DNA of 64,000 nucleotides. Origin: Megalonaias nervosa (lineage: Eukaryota > Mollusca > Bivalvia > Unionida > Unionidae). The notes under the pieces are model-generated. The model made no database searches, had not been told where the DNA came from, and was given only the letters and a program-made list of their open reading frames with translations. This document shows, piece after piece, positions 37,010 through 52,015 of this stretch; position 1 is the stretch's first letter; each line of letters opens with the position of its first letter. A program made the translations under genes and the position numbers. The DNA is taken from contig JAECUM010006806.1 of assembly GCA_016617855.1 (NCBI GenBank), positions 1-64,000 on the forward strand. Direction: 5' to 3'.

Positions 37010-38770
37010 TGGTGGCCTTATAGGACTCATGGTACTAAATTGGCTCCAATGGTAAACCTAAGGAAACATGGTATTAAAAATTCAATAACTATACATTTCT
37101 GAAAGCACATGATCAATCCGTTATTTATCCTTCAGGTAAAAGCTGCTGTGTAGAGAGGACTATGTGAACTATGGCATTTTTTGAATCTACATGTGTTTGA
37201 AACATGTGTTTTTAATTATGCACCAAAGAGACAGGTGCTTTTCAGTAATTAGTTTTCCATAAATCTGGTCTGTAAAAGGATTGCAATTCCAAACAATAAA
37301 ACATGGTCATTATTTTTTCAGTTACAACTAGGATAAGCTCCCAAGAGATTCTTTGTACTAAAATGTTATTTATATTATCACTCAATCCTGACCAGCCAAA
37401 CCCATATATCCTCTATTTTTTGTTCACCCATTTCTTGACTGGTTTCCATTCTTCCATACAATTAATACTACAGGTCCTATAGCCAGCCTTGATTTACTTG
37501 ACAGACCTATGGATATTGGTAGAATGCATAAGTAAACAGTGTACATAGTTCTACTTGTCAAAGATTACATTAGTGGATATTAAGTTGTATTTCAGGTTCA
37601 TGCAATGGTGCATTCCAGGCAACATTTAACTAGTTGAGTTTCATTTCAGAAAATCAGAAAAAAAATATTAAAATAAATTTGTTTAATCAAGAGTTACCTT
37701 GTTTGCTATCACCATTTATCTGTCTTCAATGCATGATTTAAATATGTGTAGTAAATGAGTAAAAGGCCAATGTAACCATCTATGTGTGCATGTATTACTT
37801 CAAAAAAGGAGATTTAAGTTATAGAAATTGCTTAAAATTCCTCCAGAACACATATAGTTTAAAGAAAAGTAAGCCATGCATAAGCCATTTAAAATACAAA
37901 ATGTGAAGCTCCAAAACCTTCACAGAATGAAACTGGTGGGAAACAAAATCATAAGGAGTCATCAGTATTAATTATAGTGGATGAGACCTATCATATCTAA
38001 AGCATCACAAGAACTTTATATATTTGATTGCATATATTAGCCAATGTGTAAAACACCCTAACTTGCATTGTCAAATCTACCCATGTACACGCTCTACTTG
38101 ATGCCTACAGTTGTCATATCAGAAATTGTGTTTTATATTCCACTGAAAATCATTCTATTATAGACAAATGGTATTCATTTTGTTTATCTACAAATAGAAC
38201 AAGAATTTTGCATTTATAATAAAATTAGTTGTACATGTTCATATTCAGAACCACAACAGAGTTGTTATCCTCTATAGGACTCATGGTACCAATTCAGTTT
38301 CCACGGTAAATATATTTAACAGTACGATATTAAATATTCAATAACTTTAAATTTTATATGTTCATGATCAAATATATATTTATCAGTATAGACGAATCCT
38401 TGATGCAGGCTTCTGTGTAGAGTAAACCACATAAGCCATGCCATATTTTGGATCTACATATATTTGAAATGTCTTTTCAGTTACCCACCAAGGAGTCAGT
38501 GCTTATTTCAGCAGTGAGTTTTCCAAACTCACATACATAAAATGACCATAATTCTATCAATACAACAATCCCTATTTTTTTATTATTACATCTTGGATAA
38601 GCTTTCAGAAGATTCATTTTGCTAAAATTTTTCTTTCATTATCAACAAATGCTGTCCAGATAAACTCGTATATACTCCGTTTTATGTTCACCCATTTCTA
38701 GACTGATTCCCATTCTTCTGTCTCATTAGTTCTCTAAGTCTAGTAAGAGGGGATCACCATACTAATTTAT
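37010..38770. repeat. Diverged 500-bp direct duplication, 1.25 kb apart
   Basis: Copy 1 (about 37010-37500) and copy 2 (about 38265-38770) share the ordered blocks 'aggactcatggtacta/c', 'attcaataact', 'catgatcaa', 'gctgtgtagag/cttctgtgtagag', 'ggatctacat..tttgaaa', 'ggataagct', 'gttcacccatttcttgactg' and 'ttcccattcttc'. The interval between them is unique. No coding potential seen. Could be LTR-like repeats of a non-autonomous element or two insertions of one dispersed repeat. Confidence 0.65.
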
Positions 38771-38981
38771 CCATGTTACAAACATTAAAGAATTGCATTT
38801 ACTCTTGTAACTATATGAAGTTATCGAGAAACCATAACTATATACACATTCAAAATATGCAGAAATGCTTAGAAAAAAAATGAAATTATCAAACTCTTTT
38901 TCACCATATCTGAACATAACATTCGCATCATAAGTGTTGCATTCCAAAATCAGATAAATTTTTTGTCAGACTCATCAGTTC

Positions 38982-39108
38982 CTGACCATGTTTAACTTCA
39001 CAAGGAATGTACTCTTGTTCCTGACCATGCTTAACCTTACAAGGAACGTACTCTTGTTTCTGACCATGTTTAACCTTACAAGGAATGTACTCTTGTTTCT
39101 GATCATGT
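38982..39108. repeat. 40-bp repeat, three copies
   Basis: 'ctgaccatgtttaaccttac' plus 'aaggaatgtactcttgtttc' three times. Confidence 0.92.
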
Positions 39109-39154
39109 TTTATGATAGTCTGATGTCATGCAATGCACACGGTTTAGCTCTGAT

Positions 39155-39915
39155 GATCAAAAACCAGAAGGGCTTACGGGGTGGCCATTTGTCTGTCATC
39201 CATTTTCTATGATCTTTCTTCTATCAGCAGTACTCTTGAAAATCTGTTACCATTGCTTCTCTGGAATAGATAGTTTTATCAGCATGAGGTTTGCACCAGA
39301 CGACTCCTTATAATGTCTAGTTTTTGTAAATAAAAATTGTGACGATCTAATATCCTGTATGGCCACTACGGTGACCATTTTGAAAAGCATTTCACTACTC
39401 ATAATTATCAACTGTGGGTTTTCACTGGAAGACTTATATACTCTCTAGATGGTGTTATATAAAAATGGTACCAATATGACATCCAGGATGGTCTCCGTGG
39501 AAGCCATCTTGAAACTTTTGCTGCTCCACCTATATGGAGTGTCATATCAACATGGTTTTTCATGGGAATAATTATGATATCTGTTTGGTTCTGAAAGAAA
39601 ATGGTACTGATCTAACATCAGATTCTGATGAAGTAAGGAACACATTGAAAATCTTGTCACAGATTCTCCTAAATCATCTCAACATGGTGTTTTCACCAAA
39701 AATCTTCTAATGATTTTCTAGTTTGTTTTAAATGAAATTGGTGCTGATCATGCCCCCAATATGGCTGCCACTATGGCTAATTTAAAAATTTGTTCACTCA
39801 GGAATATCAGAGATGGTTTCAGCACAAAGCAGTTAAGAAGAAAAATGATATTTTCTTTAATTCCTAGAACTTCTATTGTGACAGTCAAGTATTGTTTGCT
39901 TCAGGGGACTCTTGT
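39155..39915 (+). repeat. Dispersed repeat family A, copy 5
   Basis: Starts 'accagaagggcttacggggt', includes 'gccatcttgaaactt' and 'tgtttggttctgaaagaaaa', and ends near 'cagcacaaagcagttaagaa' and 'ggggactcttgtttgctg'. Sense orientation. Confidence 0.78.
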
Positions 39916-40889
39916 TTGCTGATTTACCAACAGTGTGAAAGTATACCTACTTTCTCACCACTTTTGTCAGTTTAAACAACTGTTTGTGCATAAATTAAAG
40001 ATGGAAAGTAGTATTGATAGTTATAAATAGGTCACCAGTTCCATTTTATATGGTATATGGCAACTGATTTTAAAAAAACTTGAGATTTTACAGCCTCATT
40101 TCATGCTCAGTAACTTGTGTCCAACTATTTTCATGCTTGATAACCAGTTATCCAGCTGTGTCCATTGTTATGTACTCAGTAGATTTCAGATTTAAATAAT
40201 GGATCAAGGATGTTTTCATTATATTAATCCTTTCAGTGAAAAAGAGATTTGTCACATGCAATAAATAATGGAGTGAAAAAGTGTAAATGCATTTAACATT
40301 ACATTTTTTCTAGAAACAATGTGTGAATGGTAACAACATATCTGTAAGAGTAGAACATGTGGACCCAGATTACATTAATTGTATTAGACAATGCAATGGG
40401 ACCATGTGTGATTACACATGGACCCAGATTACATTAATTGTATTAGCGTATTGGGACCATGTGTGATTATTAAAATGTCACATGGGAAATAAAAAGATCA
40501 ATCCATCAAATGTCACAAAGGAAATGACAGTTATCATTACCTAAATTACAAATACTATCAAGTAAAACTGCAAAATAATGGATGCAAAAAATTTCTGTCA
40601 ACTTAAATCTTTTTGGTTGATATTGGGAGTCATCTAATGTATTTTATTATCTTTGGAGAAAAAGCAAAAAATGGTGTCCTATTACATCTCCAGCCAATTA
40701 ATGATTTCAGTTACTGAGCTTAATGTTCAATATTGTAAGTTTAGATTGGTTATTTTGGTACCTCCGTTATCGCACAATTACAATAGCAGTTTGATATTTT
40801 CAGTGATGCTCAGAAAATTGTATGACCATGGTCTCATTGGTGTCTTTCATCGTTTTTTCTGAACCCCCCAAAATGTTAATATTTTAACA
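39916..40889. other. Intron D-E, unique with one 60-bp duplication
   Basis: At about 40355-40470 'ggacccagattacattaatt' followed by 'gggaccatgtgtgatta' is present twice. Nothing else recognised. Confidence 0.55.
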
Positions 40890-41215
40890 GTATGAAGACT
40901 CTGTCTCCATTCATTTGAAAATGTTAATTATTTACATCCCACCTGTAAAGGACTGTCATCATTAATTTGGAAATGTTAATTATTTTCACTGTACCTATGA
41001 AGGACTGTCATCATTCATTTGGAAATGTTAATTACTTACACCCCACCTGTGAAGAACTGCCATCATTCATTTGGAAATCTTAATCATTTACACCCTACCT
41101 ATGAAGGACTGTCATCGTTCATTTGGAAATGTTAATTATTTACACTGTACCCACGAAGGACTGTCTCCGTTCATGTTAATTATTTGCACAGCATGACAGA
41201 GTATCTCCATTCATA
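40890..41215. repeat. About 60-bp minisatellite, six copies
   Basis: Units with 'catttggaaatgttaattat', 'ttacaccccacctgtgaagg' and 'actgtcatcattc'. Confidence 0.9.
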
Positions 41216-41334
41216 TGAAAATAACTTTCCCATAATCTGTTGTTATAAAATTAAGTAACATGAGCAACTTTGAATAACTATGACGGTTTGGAAAAATGGG
41301 GTTGGAACATGAATTTTATTTTGATGTTGTGATT

Positions 41335-41852
41335 GCTGTTAATCCATCAATCTGGCATCACCACAGCCAGGATTATCAACAGTTACATGTGACTGCTGTT
41401 ATCAGTCTGACATCACCACAGCCAGGATTAAACAGCTCCTTGTGATTGCTGTTAATCAAGTTGGTATGACCACAGCTAGGATTATCAACAGCTACATATG
41501 ATTGCTGTTAATCCACCAATCTGGCATGACCACAGCCAGGATTATCAACAGCTCCTTAAGATTGCTGTTAATCCATCAATCAGGCATGACCACAGCCAGG
41601 ATTATCAACAGCTCCTTGTGACTGCTGTTAATCCATGAATCTGGCATGACCACAGCCAAGATTGACGGCTCCTTGTGACTGCTGTTAATCCATGAATCTG
41701 GCATGACCACAGCCAGGATTGATGGCTCCTTGTGACTGCTGTTAATCCATGAATCTGGCATGACCACAGCCAGGATTGATGGCTCCTTGTGACTGCTGTT
41801 AATCCATCAATCTTGCATGACCATAGCCACGATTATCAACAGTTCCCCCTCA
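41335..41852. repeat. 57-60-bp minisatellite, about nine copies
   Basis: Units with 'gctgttaatccatcaatctg', 'gcatgaccacagccaggatt' and 'atcaacagctccttgtgac'; adjacent copies at 41641, 41698 and 41755 are exactly 57 bp apart. Confidence 0.93.
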
Positions 41853-41974
41853 GATGTCCTTGTTTAATAATGCAATCAGACTTCAAATTTTTAAAAATTC
41901 CAGCTTTAGGTTTATAAATATCTTGAAAATTCTGCCAATAAACAGACATGCCAAATATAGTGTAAGAAATTCTA

Positions 41975-42222
41975 AAAATTGATTGGTTTGGTTTGGTTTT
42001 GTGGGGTTTAACACCATTTTTCAGCACATGATAGGCAACACATGGCAGTCAGTACATTTGGTGGAGGAAGAACCCAATGAGAGCCAGTGACCCATGAGAA
42101 GCAACTTGCAAGCTTTCATACATACCCATGTTAGTAGAGCCAAGATTTGAATGGACAGAAGTGAGATTTGGGAATGATCTGTAAAGACAAGTGCCTTAAA
42201 CCACTCGGCAGTCTGCAGCCTC
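41975..42222 (-). mobile_element. tRNA-derived SINE, copy 3
   Basis: Same family as 35859-36115, minus orientation, with a (CAAAC)n-type tail (seen as ggtttggtttgg) instead of (CAA)n. Body blocks 'ggtggaggaagaaccca', 'cacatgataggcaacacatg' and a degraded tRNA head near 42190-42215 ('taaaccactcggca'). No clear target duplication. Confidence 0.82.
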
Positions 42223-42551
42223 TTTCTCTTTCTTAACACCAAACAATAGCAATATAGTTAATTGGGTAGTAAACATAAATTTGAGGTGGGTGGGTGGGTT
42301 CTTCCCTTAGGGAGCATTCAGTCATTAAGGATCATTGCAACTCATTGAAAAATGAACACCTCAATTCTATGCCTTGAAAGTCATTGATATTTCACCAAGA
42401 TCATTGAAAGTCATTGAATTTTAGAGATTTTTCTTAAAAATAAAAATTGATGGAAAATTTTACTTTCAAGTGATTTATTTGACATTTTTTGAAGATTGGA
42501 ATTATGGTTTGAATTTCCATCATGTGATAACTGTTCTGCCATTACCATAAT
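42223..42551. other. Intron D-E, unique
   Basis: Contains 'ggtgggtgggtggg' at about 42284-42298 and a short repeat of 'tcattgaaagtcattga' near 42340-42420. No gene seen. Confidence 0.5.
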
Positions 42552-42752
42552 CTATTGAAGTAATTGGATACTGTACACAGTGCCCCATTCACATGAAATC
42601 ATTAACACATGCACACAATAATCTATTGGAAGTAATTGGATACCATACACAGTGCCCCATTCATATGACATCATTAACACATGCACACAATAATCTATTG
42701 GAAGTAATTGGATACCATACACAGTGCCCCATTCACATGACATCATTAACAC
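42552..42752. repeat. 75-bp repeat, 2.7 copies
   Basis: 'ggaagtaattggataccata', 'cacagtgccccattcacatg' and 'acatcattaacacatgcaca' repeated with a 75-bp period; the 60-66 residue frames on both strands are artefacts of the multiple of three. Confidence 0.93.
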
Positions 42753-44998
42753 TCTTTCACTTCACTGAGTTCAGTTAGCACATTAGGACCTGGAAAAAGC
42801 ATTATGTCATAGTCTGAACCTTGCATCAAGTACTTTTATAAATGTGTGTTTAAAATACTGGCTACCTAGGAAACTCCAAATAACCACAGTGTGGTTCATC
42901 TTTAGATGATGATTTTGTTAAAAACTACTGGCTGATGGTAGTGATGATGGCAGTTTATTTTTAAAGCTGTGAAGTGTATCAGATTATTGGAGTTGTAAAA
43001 GTGTTAATAGAAACACCAGTGAGTAATTTTGAACCTGAAAATGGTATTAGATACAAGCATTATTTTTGTTTATTGTATTTAAATTAGTAACTGAAGCAGA
43101 ACACTTGATACTGTGAGTAGTCACTGAAAACTGGTCATTGAAAAGTCATTGAATTTCAGCTCTCCTGATCTGTATGAACCCTGCCCCAAAAATTTGATTT
43201 CAGTAGATATTGAATTTAGAAAATTAAACAAATTACTATTATTACAGTGGTGTAGCTCCTAATGTGATGTAACTGTGCTTGGTGGAATTTGTCACAAAAG
43301 AGGGGTTTTCCACTGTTAATGAAACTCTAATACTGCTAGTTGTACATGCTGACTCCATACCTACGTTCAACCCTAGCTTATAAACAAGCTAGCTGATTTC
43401 AGAGAAAGCATTCCCTGAAGAACTTTCTAGAACTTAACTTATAGTCTGATTGCACTAACTGCAGACCTAACTCCAGTATACAAACCAAAATGCACAAACC
43501 TAAATTCTATAACCAAAAATTATAGCCATATATTCACTCTCCACACACACTCCTTTGCAACCTTTAATGTTTACTAGAATTTCCAAAAATGTTTTATTAA
43601 GTAGGAAATTACATGTAAAATTTATCTTTATGAGCTAATTAGTTCCAGATTGAACTGTAACTACTTTACTCTATTTTAAGCACATTACATCTACTAAGAG
43701 AGGTACTAATTTCACAACAAATGGCCAATAATTTTTTAAATGTTTGAGTATTAATGGAAACTTGCCATCATATATTTGTTGATTGTAAGTTTACTAACAC
43801 AAAATCCTGCCAGTATAATGGTGTTGTTTCATTGTCCTGTCAGAATGAATTGTAACATGACCCCACTTTTTTGGGAACTGAGTCGCTAAAGATATCACTA
43901 TATTTAACAGGAATCACAGCCATTAACTTTACCTGTAAATAAAGATGTATCCCTCTGTCCAAGAGATACAATTATTAAATTTATCAAGAGAATTATTTAC
44001 AAATATATCTTCTCTTCTAAAACTTTTAATATTACTTGTCCATCTTGAATAACTAAATTTAACCCAATAATGATTAAATCCCCAATGATCCCATATGACC
44101 CTTTGTCATTCCACTTTATCCTAGATAGTTCTGTTTTCAACATATTTAGGGTGGGGGAAGGGGTTTAAATTGAAAAAATGTAATTTTCAGAAGTAGCAGA
44201 AAATTGTAGAAACTGTATATGACTTCCATTAAGATTGTGCAGGGTTGTTATTCCACAGCTTGCAGCAATACAAATAACTGAAGATCTGCAATATAAACTG
44301 TCTCGTGGTCCATGCTGTTCTTTTTTACTTTAGATTTTTAGCCCATAAAATGAAATGTGATCTTCTGGCATAATTTGTGGTAGCAGATCTGGATCTGTGT
44401 TATTCCACATTGGCTGTACATGATAAATTTAGGACACCTCAATTATTAGATCAATTCTGGGGCAGTATACCAGGCATCAATGGCAACAGTGGATTGTCTT
44501 TCAGCACTTCTAAAGAATTTACCGTCATTCAGAGGTAAATAGGAAGTTTCAATCAGACATCATCCAGAAAAATATAATATGAATTTTTTCATGCATTCCA
44601 TTGCCCAAGTAGTCAACCAGAATGCTTTAACCTTTATGGTGATCAAAAAAAACAATCAATGGCCATTGTTGTAGCTATTCAGTTCAGCTGTGATATATTG
44701 AACAAGTGCTGAATGCTGCCGTGATCAACAGAATGTATACAGCACAACTGTATTTACACCCTGTAAATCCATAAAAACCTGATCAAAAAGCCCAGTCAGA
44801 AAAATTCAGATTGGATCAGTGCTTAACATGGTTGACTTGCAAATATCCCCCAGTAAGTGGCATAAAAACCTTAGCCCTGACATTTACATGACAAACCAAT
44901 ACTCAGCCTGTCAAGTATCTCACTTGTTGTCTTCTTTGATTCAGCTATTTTAACATGACTGTGCAATTTATCAAAATTGAAAAGATAAATCAGTATGC
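42753..44998. other. Intron D-E, long unique stretch
   Basis: 2.2 kb of AT-rich non-tandem sequence without open frames, recognisable repeats or exon-like conservation. Confidence 0.5.

Positions 44999-45042
<44 letters not shown>
44999..45042. repeat. (TG)n(AG)n compound microsatellite
   Basis: TG at 44999-45016 directly followed by AG at 45017-45042, the same compound arrangement as at 10111-10173. Confidence 0.97.
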
Positions 45043-45043
<1 letters not shown>

Positions 45044-45335
45044 TCAGCTTGATCCCTGCTCTTCAGCATTAAGCAAAAGTAACTGCAAAGGAAAATTCAA
45101 GTATCTTGCCAGAATTCCCAGGCATACAGACCCCTCTAAGCAAAACTAAATATCCACATAAAACAAAGAGAAAGCAATATTAAAAGGGTGAATCCTTAAT
45201 ATACATGGTCAACATTTTTCAGCATAAAATTTAGTCTTTTAAAACAAAATTCAAGACGTGAGTTCGAACATCATCATAGGATGCCTCACACCAAACACAT
45301 TACCTCCATTAGTTGCTTCTTATGGCACACAAGAG

Positions 45336-48130
45336 GGCATATAAGGTCTGTTTTGCATATCCAAAGCCCACAGCCATGCCTGTCATATCAAACAGGTCTG
45401 TTCTACATACCCAAACCCCACAGCCATGCCTATCATATCAAACAGGTTAACTCTACATACCCAAACCCCACAACCATGCCTGTCATATCAAACGGGTCTG
45501 TTCTACATACCCAAACCCCACAGCCATGCCTATCATATCAGACAGGTCTATTCTGCATACCCAAACCCCACAGCCATGCCTGTCATATCAAACGGGTCTG
45601 TTCTACATAGCCAAACCCCACAGCCATGATTATCATATCAAACAGGTTAATTCTGTATACCCAAACCCCAAGCCTTGCCTGTCATATCAAACAGGTCTGT
45701 TCTACATACCCAAACCCCACAGCCATGCCTATCATATCAAATGGGTCTATTCTTCATACCCAAACCCCACAGCCATGCCTATCATATCAAATGGGTCAAT
45801 TCTACATACCCAAACTCCACAGCCGTGTCTATCATATCAAACCAGTCCATTCTACATACCCAAACCCCACAGCCATGCCTATCATATCAAACAGGTTAAT
45901 CCTACATACCCAAACCCCACAGCCATGCCTATCATATCAAATGGGTCTATTTTACATACCCAAACCCCACAGCCATGCCTATCATATCAAACAGGTTAAT
46001 TCTACATACCCAAACCCCACAGCCATGCATATCATATCAAACGGGTCTATTTTACATACCCAAACCCCACAGCCATGCCTATCATATCAAACAGGTCTAT
46101 TCTACATACCCAAACCCCACAGCCATGATTATCATATCAAACAGGTTAATTCTGCATACCCAAACCCCACAGCCTTGCCTGTCATATCAAACGGGTCTGT
46201 TCTACATACTCAAACCCCACAGCCATGCCTATCATGTCAAACAGGTCTATTCTTCATACCCAAACCCCACAGCCATGATTATCATATCAAACGGGTCTAT
46301 TCTACATACCCAAACCCCACAGTCATGCCTATCATATCAAACCGGTCTGTTCTACATACCCAAACCCCACAGCCATGCCTATCATACCAAACAGGTCTAT
46401 TCTACATACCCAAACCCCACAGCCATGATTATCATATCAAACAGGTTAATTCTACATATCCAAACCCCACAGCCATGCCTATCAAAATCAAACAGGTCTA
46501 TTCTACATACCCAAACCCCACAGCCATACCTATCTTATCAAATTGGTCAATTCTACATACCCAAACCCCACAACCATGCCAATCATATCAAACGGGTCAA
46601 TTTTTCATACCCAAACCCCACAGCCATGCATATCATATCAAACGTGTCTATTCTACATAGCCAAACCCCACAGCCATGCCTATCATATCAAACAGGTTAA
46701 TTCTACATACCCAAACCCCACAGCCATGCATATCATATCAAACGGGTCTGTTCTACATACCCAAACCCCACAGTCATGCCTATCATATCAAACAGGTCTA
46801 TCATACATACCCAGAGCCCACAGTCATGCCAATCATATCAAATGGGTCTATTCTACATACCCAAACCCCACAGCCATGCCTATCATATCAAACGGGTCTA
46901 TTCTACATACCCAAACCCCACAGTCATGCCTATCATATCAAACAGGTCTATTCTACATACCCAAACCCCACAGCCATGCCTATCATATCAAACGGATCTA
47001 TTCTACATACCCAAAACCCACAGCCATGCCTATCATATCAAACGGGTCTATTCTACATAGCCAAACCCCACAGCCATGCCTATCATATCAAATAGGTTAA
47101 TTCTATATACCCAAAACCCACAGCCATGCCTATCATATCAAATGGGTCTGTTCTACATACCCAAAACCCACAGTCATGCCTATCATATCAAACAGGTCTA
47201 TCATACATACCCAGAGCCCACAGTCATGCCAATCATATCAAACGGGTCTATTCTACATACCCAAACCCCACAGCCATGCCTATCATATCAAACAGGTCTA
47301 TTCTACATAGCCAAACCCCACAGTCATGCCAATCATATCAAATGGGTCTATTCTACATACCCAAACCCCACAGCCATGCCTATCATATCAAACAGGTCTA
47401 TTCTACATACCCAAACCCCACAGCCATGCCTATCATATCAAACAGGTCTATTCTACATACCCAAACCCCACAGCCATGCCTATCAGATCAAATGGGTCTA
47501 TTCTACATAGCCAAACCCCACAGCCATGCCTATCATATCAAACGGGTCTATTCTACATACCCAAAACCCACAGCCATGCCTATCATATCAAACGGGTCTG
47601 TTCTACATAGTCAAATCCCACAGTGATGCCAGTCATATTAAACGGGTCTATTCTACATACCCAAACCCCACAGTCATGCCAGTCATATCAAACGGGTCTG
47701 TTCTACATATCCAAACCCCACAGCCATGCCTATCATATCAAACGGGCCTATTCTACATAGCCAAACCCCACAGCCATGCCATGGGTCTATTCTACATACC
47801 CAAACCCCACAGTCATGCCAATCATATCAAACAGGTCTCTTCTACATACCCAAACCCCACAGCCATGCCTATCATATCAAACGGGTCTATTCTACATGCC
47901 CAAACCCCACAGCCATGCATATTATATCAAACAGGCTAATTCTACATACCCAAACCCAAAGTCATGCCAATCATATCGAACAGGTCTTTTCTACAGTCCC
48001 AGACCCCTCAGCCATGCCTGTATGACAGGTCTATTGTACATACCCAGACCCACAGCCATTCTTGTACAAACAGGTTTATTATGCATACCCAAGCCTCACA
48101 GCCATGCCAGCATACCAGACAGGTTAACTC
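45336..48130. repeat. 50-bp minisatellite, about 55 copies (2.8 kb)
   Basis: Unit 'cccaaaccccacagccatgc', 'ctatcatatcaaacgggtct' and 'attctacata'. Variants (cgggtctg, caggttaat, acatagcc, tgattatc) recur in patterns, for example an unusual 'tatcatacatacccagagcc' copy at about 46795 and 47195, showing block duplication of about 400 bp. The consensus has no stop in any + frame, so overlapping frames up to 344 residues stay open. No other evidence for translation. Confidence 0.96.
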
Positions 48131-48149
48131 CATTTGTTACTGCTTATGA

Positions 48150-48870
48150 CATGCATAAGAGTTGTTCAGGTCTATTTTACATTACCCAAAGCCATGCATA
48201 AGAGTTATTTAGTTCTATTTTACATACCCTAAGGGTTATTCAATTCTATTTTACATACCCTAAGGGTTATTAGTTCTATTTTACATACCCTAAGGGTTAT
48301 TCAGTTCTATTTTACATACCCTGCCCCATGCATAAGGGTTATTTAGGTCTATTTTACATACTCTGCCCCATGCATAAGGGTTATTTAGGTCTAGTTTACA
48401 TACCCAGACCAATACATACAGGTTATTTAGGTCTAGTTTACATATCCAGACCAATGCAAACACATTATTTAGGTCTAGTTTACATATCCAGACCAATGCA
48501 TACAGGTTATTTAGGTCTAGTTTACATATCCAGACCAATGCATATGGGTTATTTAGGTCTAGTTTACATATCCAGACCAATGCATACGGGTTATTTAGGT
48601 CTAGTTTACATATCCAGACTAATGCATACGAGTTATTTAGGTCTAGTTTACATATCCAGACCAATGCATAGTTTACATATCCAGACCAATGCATACAGGT
48701 TATTTAGGTTTATTTTACTTATCTAGACCCATGCATAAGGGTTATTCAGTTCTATTTTACATATCCAGACCCATGGACAAGGGTTATTTAGGTCTTTTTG
48801 ACATATCCTGACCCATGGATAAGGGTTGTTTAGGTCTTTTTGACATTTCCTGACCCATGCATAAGGGTTA
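48150..48870. repeat. 42-bp minisatellite derived from or related to the 50-bp array
   Basis: About 17 copies of 'gggttatttaggtctagttt' plus 'acatatccagaccaatgcat'. The 'ggtctattttacataccc' and 'ccatgc' blocks are shared with the adjacent 50-bp unit. Frames of 132 (+) and 134 (-) residues are by-products. Confidence 0.95.
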
Positions 48871-49770
48871 TCTAGGATTTGACACACCTAAATCCACAGA
48901 CTGCAATGAGACAGCCATTTATTTAGTATAAATTAGCAAACTTGTAATGGAGAACTATAACTGTACATTGTCTGTTGCTCATGGCATGTAGTAAAACTCC
49001 AATTATCCAGATCCTTTGAAAAATGTACTAATTATGATTTTGTCTTTACAAGCAGTTTTCCAGAAAATCAGTTTTAATCAGTTTGGAATGAAAATTTTCA
49101 ATCGACATAGTGATAATATATACGAAATACCAATCTGAATAATTGGCATTCTACTGTAGCACCTCCGAAATCAGCGTTGGTGCATTTCTTTAATTGAATA
49201 ATTGTACAGGGTATTTTCTTTTCCTCTGTTAATATCAGATATATTTCATTGTGTGGTACCTTAAACATGATATTTTAATGAGTGGTGAAGGAAAAGGAAA
49301 TTTTCTTTTCATTATATACCAACTTGCTCCAAAATCGAAACTTAGAAGATTAAGCTCACTCTTCAGCACAACATGCTCACCCCAACCCCTTTTTTGTAAA
49401 TTCACCTCACTTTCATAGGTTCATCATATAAATATACATGACTTAGTGGTAGAATTGGGTTGACCTAATCTGTTGCAATAAATTACATTTTTGTAATTTT
49501 GTAAAGTATTTGACCCTATCTGACAAAAAAGCAAGTCTGATTCAGCAGTGCATCACAGCAGGTTTGTTGTCATTGTCAAGTAAGCAGTAATGACTTCAGA
49601 GAGACACAATCAGCATCTGGTCAAATTTTTAAAATCAAAGTTTAATTTCGAGGTCTAAAATGTAAGGCAGTTTCTATTTATTTGTTCCAGCTCACAAAGT
49701 ACTTGTTTTGATTGCAGGTACAACTTTTGTAAGCACACACAATCAAGCATTGCATGGCATGATGGGAAAT
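48871..49770. other. Intron D-E, unique
   Basis: AT-rich; no gene or array recognised. Confidence 0.5.
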
Positions 49771-49798
49771 CTTATATTTTCACATGTGAAAATATAAG
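49771..49798. repeat. Perfect 28-bp palindrome
   Basis: Half-site CTTATATTTTCACA followed by its exact reverse complement, centre between 49784 and 49785. A degraded second copy ('tttttcacatgttaaaatat') follows at about 49805-49825. Confidence 0.95.
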
Positions 49799-49829
49799 GA
49801 TTTATTTTTCACATGTTAAAATATAGGAA

Positions 49830-51539
<1,710 letters not shown>

Positions 51540-52015
51540 CATAATCCTCTGCAGGATCCTGAGAATAGAGTTACATATAGACTCCCGTAATTGACCGCAG
51601 GATCCTGAGAATAGAGTTAGATATAGACTCCCATAATCCTCTGCAGGATCCTGAGAATAGGGTTACATATAGACTCCCATAATCCTCTGCAGGATCCTGA
51701 GAATAGGGTTACATATAGACTCCCATAATCCTCTGCAGGATCCTGAGAATAGAGTTACATATAGACTCCCATAATTGACCTCAGGATCCTGAGAATAGGG
51801 TTACATATAGACTCCCATAATCCTCTGCAGGATCCTGAGAATAGGGTTACATATAGACTCCCATAATTGACCTCAGGATCCTGAGAATAGAGTTACATAT
51901 AGACTCCCGTAATTGACCTCAGGATCCTGAGAATAGAGTTAGATATAGACTCCCATAATCCTCTGCAGGATCCTGAGAATAGGGTTACATATAGACTCCC
52001 ATGATCCTCATCAGG
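51540..52015. repeat. 46-bp minisatellite, about 10 copies
   Basis: Units 'caggatcctgagaataggg', 'ttacatatagactcccataa' and 'tcctctg' with a 46-bp period (51552, 51598). Two unit ends, 'tcctctgcagg' and 'ttgacctcagg', alternate in blocks. Confidence 0.95.

Noticed and set aside
45281..48201. Many overlapping + strand frames (up to 344 residues, PHSHAYHIK-type repeats)
   Set aside because: They follow exactly from a 50-bp unit without stop codons read in three phases. No splice sites, codon bias or family similarity supports a protein.
48290..48726. Overlapping 132- and 134-residue frames on opposite strands
   Set aside because: 42-bp unit, a multiple of three, keeps both strands open; no independent evidence for coding.
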